A DNA stretch of 17,243 nucleotides, taken from contig CAMPET010000001.1 of the NCBI GenBank assembly GCA_946803715.1, positions 973,777 to 991,019 of the forward strand, written 5' to 3'. The DNA comes from Beroe ovata (lineage: Eukaryota > Ctenophora > Nuda > Beroida > Beroidae). Position numbers and translations under genes: made by a program. This document shows positions 8,952 through 17,243 of this stretch, piece by piece (position 1 is the stretch's first letter; the number at the start of each line of letters is the position of its first letter). A model generated the notes under the pieces. It was not told where the DNA came from and did no database searches. It saw only the letters and a program-made list of their open reading frames with translations.

Positions 8952-8999
8952 TGAAGTCCGACTGTGACGTATGATTCATACGCCAGTCGTCGGACTTCA
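8952..8999. repeat. 48-nt imperfect hairpin
   Basis: TGAAGTCCGAC at 8952-8962 pairs with GTCGGACTTCA at 8989-8999, and CGTATGA pairs with TCATACG in the inner stem around a two-base loop, with a small internal mismatch between the stems. It could be a small MITE-like or RNA-hairpin element; no target-site duplication is obvious. Confidence 0.75.
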
Positions 9000-9054
9000 A
9001 ATTCCCACGCTTCGGCCTTCGATGTGTTCGAATGGTATTACTAATATCGTAATA

Positions 9055-9086
9055 ATTACTCATATCTATTACTCATATCTATTACT
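9055..9086. repeat. 13-bp tandem repeat
   Basis: ATTACTCATATCT occurs twice in tandem plus a further ATTACT, about 2.5 copies. Confidence 0.85.
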
Positions 9087-9916
9087 TTTAGATACGGGAA
9101 TATTGGGTCCCACAAGGGGGAGTTAACAGTGATTTAAATTACGTCTCTAAGTTATTCTAATAGATGATGATCAGCTTTAACATATTATGCATGCAGCCGA
9201 TGTATATTTTACACCAGCTATATCAGTCACATTGACATTCTACTTCCCCGCAAGCAATCTACAATACCGTAGTTGAAGAGCCTGCTTTTTCTTATTTTCA
9301 CTCCTCTATAAAAGTATAAAGCTATAACAAGTAACATGGAGTCTATCATAACTATCATTACTCAGTGAATCATATTGTTTGGCTGCTAAAACAGGAGAAT
9401 TCGCATATATTTTTGTGACTTTTCCCTTTTTTCGTACCGATAATTAATATCATTATGGACGTGTTAACACCTTAATTATGATCTTAGAGTCTACCAATTT
9501 GAAAATAACGAGATGTATGATGACTTTTAAACGCGTGATTTTCTTGAGACTGGTTCTTTTCAGCGCACATACATACGATTGTCAACTCCAAGCTTGTAAT
9601 TTCATTCTTTTGAAAGAAACGTTGTCTTCCTTGTGAATATCAAATACTGGGGCACTTATAGAAATGTCTTTTTAAGGGTGATGCCCATAAAAGGTAATAC
9701 ACGTTTCTAAGAGCACAGATCGGGGTGTGTTGCATTTTGATATTGATTGATGCTCTATGAATTGACGTCATAAACTTCATCAATTCTATGATATCAGATA
9801 AACAACGCGCCCATCGCATGTTACTGTTATAAACATACGTAATCAGCGAAAATGTATACGGTTTCATTTTATCTTGTACAATGTCGCCATGTATAGATCA
9901 TACTCATCTGTACATC

Positions 9917-10030
9917 GCGTGACGTAGTTATAGTAGACTCTTCGTGTCACGTGATACACCACGCGCGCTTCACGTAACCACGATTTGTATGGTATGGTAA
10001 CGAGGTAGTGCGTGACGCGCGCGCACGTGA
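9917..10030. promoter_or_regulatory. CpG-rich cluster with two CACGTG E-boxes
   Basis: Within AT-rich surroundings this stretch is dense in CGTGACG, CGCGCG and CACGTG. CACGTG palindromes lie at 9948-9953 (GTCACGTGAT context) and 10024-10029, with an imperfect inverted arrangement of CACGCGCGC / GCGCGCGCACGTG between them. Such sites bind bHLH-ZIP factors (MYC/MAX, USF, TFEB-type). A CRE palindrome TGACGTCA lies 150 nt upstream at 9763-9770. An enhancer or promoter role is inference; no gene start is seen next to it. Confidence 0.35.
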
Positions 10031-12117
10031 TTTATCATCTGGTTTGCCCTTTATCACGCAACCCTTTCACCCGCGATTGTGTCTATAAGTTTTGGTATAG
10101 CTATTTGTTACACTGAGTGTATTTCATTACTGTCATTTTACTGTCTATGAAGGTGCAAATTTTCTTCTTGTTATAATCTATTCCGGTCTGTTGTACTTGT
10201 TTGTTAACGTACAAATGATCGAGTTGTTGAACAATGAGGATAAGTTTGTGTATGCTGTTTAATATGCAGTTGTACGTATATTTCCAATAGTCGGGCGACT
10301 GATTTTAGTTTTTAGAGCATCGTTTTAGTTTTACTGAGAATCAGCATTTCGAACTGAACTGCGTTCTTCCGATTCCATAGTTCAACGTCTGAGAGAGAGT
10401 ATTCTTTCCCATGACATGCTTTCAACTCCTCACTCAACGTAGACACTGATGTAGTCTCTTAATTTTCTCTTTATACGCCCTTTCTACGCAGATATCTATA
10501 TTTAAACTCGATATGAAGGATATGGCATGCTTGAGTCTTGAGATTTATTTTAATGATTATGCTAGTACGTAGTTTTGTCAGTATATATAATGTGCTTCAT
10601 ATTAGTTCGCAATATACAATGGCCCTATATCGACTCTGCGGTGCAATGCGGTGCAATTATGGTGCATAATTCGTCAATTATTGGGACTTATAATCCGTCA
10701 GCATGGTGCCTTTTCGTCAAAAATCGATGTAGACCTTTCACGTCATATTGAATTGTTTGATAGAATCACGGTTTGCAACGCTACGTCTTGTTCATTTCGA
10801 TTCACGATTGTTCCAGATGAATCGTGCAAGCTGAGATATAATACCCAAAGTTTTATCATCACCAAATTTGCCGGTCTGGCCAAAACCAATATTTTCCAAA
10901 CCATCCCCGCTCAGCTCTCCGGGTCTCATAATCGAGTCTGCATAATATGCAGCGGAATGTCAAGCCGAATATGAGGCATGAGCCCGCGTATATATTAATT
11001 GCATATCAGTTACATCGTGGTCAATCGATCATGACATCACCCTAATCTCATGACAAACATGTATAATCCGCTACCGTATGTGCCGTAGAGAATCTCGCGA
11101 ATTTGGAGGCTGATTTTATTCTGATGCCATGCCAATTTCTCAGCAGTTGTCGGAAATGACCGATGATTGATGTACATCATTCACTTGCATAACGCAAGAA
11201 ACACTTGTCACTCCTTTGTTATCATTGGCCCCAATAAGACATTCCCACAATAGATAGATAGGTTTAGGATAAGGTTAATGTTATTATATTTATAGCAGTT
11301 CAGGACCACCAGTAGTGAGAAGAGATCTTTAGATCTTTAAATTGAATCAGATTTTGTGTCAATGACTTGATTCTTTCCGTACCTACACCAGCACGATTGA
11401 GATAACTGTAAGTGTAACTCTAAGTAGACATGACTATGAATAATGATCGGAATGAAAGAATGAGAAAGGAATTCGCTTATTTTGACTGAACGCCGCGCGG
11501 TAACCCTGTAGTTTTGCACAAATATGTCTCAGTCTCGTTGCGAGCGTCTCTATAATAATCTCATTTACTTCTAAAATGAATTCAGTGCAAATCTGCATAA
11601 GAAAGTAAGAAGCTGTGTAGATTGCCCCTTAATAATAATAATTTTCTGGGCCATCTCGTGCGATGGTAGGCATAGTTCATCCCTCGCTCTGCTCCTGCTC
11701 CTGTAGTATCTGTATCAGATCACTACCCCATTATAATTAAATTACAATTATCATAGTCTGGGCGTGGTCTATCAGGTCGAGTAGGACCATGAGCAGGATC
11801 TATTAGAGATGTCGAATGGTCGATCATCCATATCACATTGTCAGTAGGATATCGATGTTCGATGTTCGATTGACAATGACTGGGAGCTGTCCCTAGTTCG
11901 CATATATCTTGTCACAGTTGAGCAATTGAGTCATCGGGAAATTATTGAGAAACTTTAAGTAGGTACTATAGTAGGATTGAATTTGAAGTGACACTGATAC
12001 TGACAGATTGCTCGATTTCTGGAATATTCTTAAAATCGGCGATTTGAATGTTTTTGCCGTGTTTCTTAGCTAATATTCAATTATTCAGACTCACAGAACA
12101 GCCAGGAAACTTGTGCA

Positions 12118-12165
12118 CATGGAATATAACATGGAATATAACATGGAATATAACATGGAATATAA
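12118..12165. repeat. 12-bp tandem repeat, four copies
   Basis: CATGGAATATAA is repeated four times without change, followed by a TATG remnant. It is a young minisatellite. Confidence 0.95.
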
Positions 12166-13504
12166 TATGTAGCTATTGCAGGTGAAGAATTCAGCTTTCT
12201 GCACCTCGTATATCATAGCTTTTCTAGTAGGTACTAGCTATGCGTTAATCTATATGCGTTCCCGTTGTGTAATATAAATTGGAAGTTTTCCGATAACCGG
12301 GGTTTTACAAATTTGCAACTTCAGACAACTTTGAACTTATATCACCGTGTGATCTTATAGCTTGAGTTAATAGTGGAGTTGCACGTCTGTCATCGGTCAT
12401 ATATACTGCGATCAAAGACCTTTTTTGATTTCAATGCCACTTACCTACTTTAGTGACTTTAGTTTGTTGTCCTACAAGTTTCCACGACTGCAGCGTGACC
12501 TATATCATGCTGCTATATTGGTACTTGCAATATAATCTGTTTTGCATAATGCATATGTAACCAGAGCCACAATAATTTATGCTGCACGCAGCTTACCTCA
12601 CTGATCACCGAATCGATGTGGAAGACCGGACCGTCGTTTCTTGTGTTGAAATCATGTCCCTTGCGCTGAGGTCAAATTTTTCTCAGAATTCCCCTGAATC
12701 TAGATATTATCCGTCTAATTCGTTTTTTGATAGACTGAGACTAGGATTACCATTCGAAACAGCGACAATTGATATATCTGTTCCCATTCCTGGGTGCCAA
12801 CATCGGGGTTGGTTCGTATGTCTAAAATTCAATTATCGCATTATCGCATTACCATTGCAACTCGGTAAAATGTCCCCAATGTCAATACAGTGTCATACTG
12901 TTAGATCATGTTTCGAATTGACTTTGTCTCGATGAATTATGTGTCGTACCTACTAGGTACTACCTAGGCCATTTTTGTAACTTGCGGCATTGGTAACGGG
13001 CAAGACGCATGGTTCATTTTGGACAAAAAGCCGTATTTGCTATTCATATTCATGTTTTACGTTTATTGGCGACGGCGACGCCCTTTTTTCCTCAGATAAC
13101 GAACTTGTGTTCCTTATCGTATTTATCATGCTGCACATTAGTTGTATATTATTATGCTCGAGTCTCGTCATTATATGCTGTATATTTGGTTTTATTTCCA
13201 CTCTAGACGCTCATGTCAGTTAGCCAATTATCACCCATCTGACTTCTATAAACTGTCCTATATATTGCGACATACGTCACCCATATTTTGAGACTCCCTA
13301 GTAGTTTCCCCGCCGATAATTTCCATGTACTTCTCTCTCTCTCCCCGAGAATAAGCGCATAATCCATGTTGATCCCACTTTCCACTCCTATCTGCTGTTT
13401 GATAGCACTAAATTCCCCCACTTTACACCTAATCCTATAACTGTATGTTTACAGTAGTTGTAGTAGAGGTCAGAGAGAGACTCAGAGTGACACAGAGAAA
13501 GACC

Positions 13505-14370
13505 ATGTCCTATAACCTAAATCTCCTCATCCTCTATCTGCTGATATTTATCACATTGTTCCGAACTGCTGACACACAGGTACCCATCCCTAATCCCTAT
13601 GGCACTTATCTTCGGCTACAGTACTATAATTATAAATGTAGCCGAAAAGAAATTTTTTGAGAGTATTTTTTCTGAAAAATTCCATTTCTACTGAGTAAAT
13701 AGGCATCGAAAGCTGATCAGATTAACAGTTCCCCGCCTAACAGTTCATGTTCCCTCCCCCCAGGAACAGGTTTCTGGAAGATCAGGAGGGTTTGTGACAC
13801 TGAAGTGTGGTGAGCCCGATGTGGTGTGGCTGAAGACAATATCGGGCCAACTTGTCGATGTCAAGTCACTGCAGTAAGTTGTGATGCTCAAAATCGATAA
13901 GTTTATTACCTGTGTCATTTTCCCCTGATTCAGTCCATGCTGTAAACCATGATACTGATCATCATCTCTGCAGGGACCGGCGTTACATTACACTGAGTGA
14001 TGGAACAATGTACATCAGTAGGTTGAAACCTGATGATGCCGCACTCTACACCTGTACCAAGGATTCAATGCCCATCAAAACGATTGTCGTCTCTATCGCA
14101 GGTATAGGGAAAGGGGTTGACAATTAGGGCACATTGGGACATTTTTGCAACATTTTTGGAACACTCCAATTGACTCAATTTGAAAATCATAATTCTAGCC
14201 TTGATCTTATGAGGTTCCTATTTTGAGTGATGATTCCCTACTCAGCGAAACCCACTGTTGTGATTCGACCGTCTGACGTGTCTGTTAGTCCGGGTTCTCT
14301 GGTGCACTTCCCATGTGAGGGGAGTGGAGACCCCCAACCGACCCAGGAGTGGAGAGTTGGTGAGTAGTGT

Positions 14371-14425
<55 letters not shown>

Positions 14426-15981
14426 ACACACATTGAGACCACTTAACATCGCTTGACACCACTTCTGCGATGGAAGATGAATATTGGTGTCGAGACAAGA
14501 GTCCTATCTTGACACCACTTTCCGCTTCGACTCTTGACACCACTTTTTGACACCACTTTTCGGGTCTTGACACCACTCCAACTTGACACAACTCTTTATC
14601 GAAGACACCATTTTCCAGCTTGAGACCACTTTATCTTATCAACAGGTCGGAGCAACCTCAACTCTGCCCCTATTATCCCTGACGGTCTAACCGATGAGGA
14701 GATCATAAACTACGATGCTAAGGGAAAGTTCCTGATTTCAGAGAGGGGACATCTTTACATCAGAGATGTGAGTTTTACCGTCAGTGTGTGCCACTATTGA
14801 GAATGTCAAAATCATTTCCTTTCAGTCACACACACTCGAAAAGTTTGAGATTTTCAAATTGAAGAATTGAGAATATCATCGATTATGCCCTATAGCATTA
14901 GCATGAATTGACAGCTTATCATTGCCCTTCTTTCATCCGATATATTTTCAGGTAACAACACACTACACTGGTCAGTATATCTGTGTTTTCACGAACGACG
15001 GTGGAGCCTCATGGGCAACTGCTAACCTCCTTGTAGTTGGTGAGTTTCATTGAACCGCTGTCAATAGCTCTGTCACTTGCAGTCAGTGCATGTCGGAAAC
15101 TGTCAGTAGTTGTCTCTATCACTATGAAGGGTGAGGTCGGTCGTCATGGCTACCACATCAATTCTCCTAGTGCCACCGCGAATCACAAGTGGACCAACAG
15201 ATATGACTGTTCTGGACATCGACTTTGTGGGATTCGCTTGTCGAGCCACCGGGAACCCATCTCCCAAGATGTCTTGGAGAATCGAGACTGATGAGGTAGG
15301 TACTTTCCACTCGGAACTGACGGCAAACTCCACAAAGATTGACGACCTCATTCTCCCCCCTCTTCCCCCTTTTCCTCCCTCTGGACCCAGAACTTCCACA
15401 CCCTTATTCCTCCTCTTCTAACTCTTGCTTTTCACAGGGAATCGTTCTCACGGACGATATCATAGATAAGAGTTCCCGGTACCAGAAGGACCACTTCAAG
15501 ACTCTCAGAATTCGGTTCCCACTCCCCAGTGACAATGGGAAGTATATCTGTATAGCTACTAACGCTGGGGGCACGGTAGAGGAGTCAGCCAGGCTCAATG
15601 TCATGTGTAAGTTTGGGAAGTGGGCGTGGTCACTGGTCATATGCAGGGACCGAGGGGTAGGTAAATTATATAGGTAGTGAGATATGTTAGGTGGTGGGTT
15701 AGCTCTCAGCCATGTATGACTGTATGAGTGGCGTGAGAGGGACGTGCTTTGTGAGTGTGATGTGGGCGTGGTCGACACTGGATTTCAAGATACCACTTTC
15801 CTATTTATAGCCACACCGCATACGCAACTATACATGCGTCACCTACCTAACATGTGACCTCGTTTCAGTGACCCCTCAGTTTAGGGTCCCACCCAAAGAT
15901 GCCTGGGTACCCTTCGGGAATCGAGCTGAATTCAGCTGTACCGTGTTTGGGAGCCCAACCCCTGTTATCGAATGGTTTAAG
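13505..15981 (+). CDS. Signal peptide plus multi-Ig-domain protein, 3'-incomplete
   Basis: Nine exons join in frame: 13505-13579, 13764-13873, 13974-14101, 14246-14359, 14646-14767, 14952-15039, 15171-15295, 15438-15606, 15869-15981, giving 348 residues. Exon 1 is a 25-residue signal peptide (hydrophobic L-L-I-L-Y-L-L-I-F-I core) ending near A-D-T-Q. The Ig domains are Ig1 (C40, W47, D83-x-A-x-Y87-x-C89), Ig2 (C128, W140, G190-x-Y192-x-C194), Ig3 (C236, W248, D286-N-G-x-Y290-x-C292) and the first half of Ig4 (C334, W346). Each Ig is split by internal introns, and the introns between domains are all phase 1, the usual arrangement for shuffled Ig modules. The second half of Ig4 is not found before the window ends. 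Exon 9 could read on to a stop at 16116, but the GTGGGT at 15982 suits the phase pattern better. It is a likely adhesion molecule or receptor ectodomain; the family cannot be fixed without the C-terminus. An ATG 60 nt upstream (13445) is in frame, but the one at 13505 directly precedes the signal peptide. Confidence 0.85.
14372..14432. repeat. (CA)n microsatellite in intron of Ig gene
   Basis: About 30 CA units with one T interruption, starting 12 nt after the 5' splice site of the intron 14360-14645. Confidence 0.95.
14433..14633. repeat. Dispersed TTGACACCACTT repeats in the same intron
   Basis: At least eight copies or near-copies of TTGA[CG]ACCACTT lie at irregular spacing (starting about 14433, 14453, 14509, 14534, 14547, 14567, 14583, 14620), all in the same orientation, filling the intron between the CA tract and the 3' splice site. 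Confidence 0.85.
15607..15868 (+). other. Intron between Ig3 and Ig4 exons
   Basis: 262 nt, GTAAGT to TTTCAG. GTGGGCGTGGTC occurs twice with minor differences (15620 and 15762). Nothing else is seen. Confidence 0.6.
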
Positions 15982-16369
15982 GTGGGTCCATTAGGTGGAG
16001 AAATTGCCACCTCAGATTTGAATAACGATTCTAGAAGATTCTCAGCATTTTATTGTCGAGTTTTTGTTGTCAAAACACCCGCATACTATTCCCTCTCGTC
16101 GATAATCGGTTTATGATATACAATACATATACAATACAAATCTGATCAGCCAAAATTATAGACTCTGCATAACCCTGCAGCACAACCACACACACACACT
16201 CACACATCGAGTAATATATTCAAATAATATTCCACATAATATATTATAATGAATTACATCAGACCTTTAGCTAACATTGTCACCTCAGGGCACACACCAA
16301 ATCGTACAGCCGCTCGTTCATAGAGGCTGTCAACATGTCTGATCTCATGAAGTCATTTTGACGTTGCTG

Positions 16370-16408
16370 TGACGTCACTAGGGCTAGTCGAGCGTAACCA
16401 TGACGTCA
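16370..16408. promoter_or_regulatory. Pair of CRE palindromes (TGACGTCA)
   Basis: Perfect TGACGTCA octamers lie at 16370-16377 and 16401-16408, 31 bp apart start to start, about three helical turns. CREB/ATF factors bind this site in animals. A half site TGACG is at 16359-16363. Confidence 0.4.
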
Positions 16409-17090
16409 CCGTAGGGTGTTTCCATGTGTCAAACTGTCACATATTAAGTCAATCTGGGTGATACACAAATCATGATCATATCTTTGATCATATGTATGGG
16501 TTTGTCTAGCAGTCCTATCTAATATAGTACCTGTGTCTTCATTGTCGGCAAAATTTCCCGTATAGGTACTAGGTAACTGTACCAGAGTCTATAAGAGGCA
16601 AACCTCCATGCATTGATATGGGATTAAACCTGGGTTTTATTAAAATTCGGGCTGTATAGCGACATATTTTTGTGAGAAACATTCGTATGGCGTCAGCAAT
16701 TCCTAGCTGGTAAACATAGAGCGGAAATATCCCCGGATTATCCACCAATGAATAGCCGGCAAATTGAGTAGCCTGTTTTTCACGGTTGAGAAGAGTCGGG
16801 AATATGCTATTTTTCCTCTAGAGAATACTTTTTTTAACAAACTATGTGTTAAAACTCCCTTGCTAGACGTTAGTGTGTGAGAAGGTGTGTGTTTGTGTTT
16901 GGTGTCGTCGAGCTGATTTTGTACGGTACAGCGACATCATAAAATTCATCAGTTGCTATAGAAACGCATGAATTCAGACGATAGCAATTTCATGGTTCAC
17001 CGAAAATTCAGCTAAGCGACAAAATCGCAGTGCCACATACGTGGATATAGAAAATTAGAGTGCTATATATTGAGTACCGGGCCCTTCATA

Positions 17091-17243
17091 ACTTATTCCC
17101 CCACATGTTTCATCCCTCATATCCCCCTCATATTCCTACTTCCACCCATATCACATTCCATCTCACATAACTCTATACCCCACCGGCCACCCCACATGAC
17201 TCCACGGCCCACATAGTACATATCCCCACATATCCCCACATAG
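17091..17243. repeat. C-rich low-complexity tract with CACAT/CCCC units
   Basis: Degenerate repetition of CCCCACAT, CATATCCCC and CCACAT up to the window edge, strongly pyrimidine- and C-biased on this strand. It probably continues beyond. Confidence 0.7.

Larger units (their letters stand above)
8707..13504. other. 4.8-kb region without a credible gene
   Basis: AT-rich intergenic DNA. Open frames of about 107 codons (10651-10974) and 118 codons (12579-12935) have unremarkable composition, no recognised domain and no supporting splice context. No tRNA or rRNA is recognised. Local structure consists of a hairpin at 8952-8999, short tandem repeats at 9055-9086 and 12118-12165, a CpG/E-box-rich cluster at 9917-10030, and repeated TAGGTACTA motifs from 11960 on. 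The last part should contain the promoter of the Ig gene. Confidence 0.6.
15982..17243. other. Noncoding stretch, probably long intron of the Ig gene
   Basis: No exon that could complete Ig4 (D-x-G-x-Y-x-C) is recognised in any frame on the + strand, so the stretch is likely intronic or flanking. It holds a short (CA)n run near 16190, two CRE palindromes, one TAGGTACTA motif (16563-16571), and a C-rich low-complexity end. Confidence 0.5.

Noticed and set aside
10651-10974. 107-codon open frame in the gene-free region
   Set aside because: No domain, odd composition, and no splice or context support; length is within chance for 4.8 kb.
12579-12935. 118-codon open frame in the gene-free region
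   Set aside because: No recognisable family or flanking splice signals; kept only as a weak possibility.
13445-13504. Upstream start for the Ig gene
   Set aside because: Would place about 20 charged residues before the signal peptide; the ATG at 13505 fits secretion better.
8707-13504. tRNA or rRNA genes
   Set aside because: No cloverleaf with intact T-loop (GGTTCGAAT-like) or rRNA signature was recognised by eye.
14238-14591. Reverse-strand open frames with Val/Cys runs
   Set aside because: Product of the (CA)n microsatellite read on the opposite strand.

Overview
The window is animal nuclear DNA. Coding sequence is broken by short GT-AG introns (about 90 to 450 nt), microsatellites are present, and the encoded domains (TIR, a beta-trefoil, extracellular Ig repeats behind a signal peptide) are metazoan in style. 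The TIR type (a start like H-I-M-I-S-Y-x-W, later W-L-G-L-L and W-I-D-F) and the compact introns suggest an invertebrate, possibly a sponge or another early-branching animal. I cannot name the species from sequence alone.

Layout, all genes on the + strand: (1) 304-1273 and 2063-3024, two tandem two-exon paralogues, each encoding 290 aa with an N-terminal TIR domain fused to a C-terminal three-repeat beta-trefoil, most like a fascin-type domain. (2) 3559-8147, a gene of at least six exons encoding a roughly 1,070-aa, very Ser/Lys/Pro-rich and probably disordered protein, with a hexapeptide repeat, many Ser-Pro sites and a duplicated 16-residue motif. A possible alternative last exon lies at 8596-8706, with its splice acceptor inside a tandem and inverted repeat array. 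(3) 8707-13504, 4.8 kb with no credible gene, holding small repeats, hairpins and a CpG-rich E-box cluster. (4) 13505-15981 and beyond, the 5' part of a signal-peptide plus multi-Ig-domain surface or secreted protein; nine exons are traced and the fourth Ig domain is left unfinished. (5) 15982-17243, noncoding, probably a long intron, with a pair of CRE palindromes and a C-rich low-complexity end.

The most interesting unit is the TIR/beta-trefoil pair. The TIR keeps the glutamate that aligns with the catalytic residue of NAD-cleaving TIRs. The trefoil could supply recognition (glycan, actin or another ligand). The two copies are strikingly mosaic: exon 1 and most of the trefoil are almost identical at DNA level, while the second half of the TIR, the intron and three short trefoil patches are clearly diverged. 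That pattern suggests gene conversion between recognition/effector paralogues. The second strong signal is the 16-residue motif in the Ser-rich protein, identical twice in protein while 13 of its 16 codons differ silently. No functional link between the three gene types is visible.
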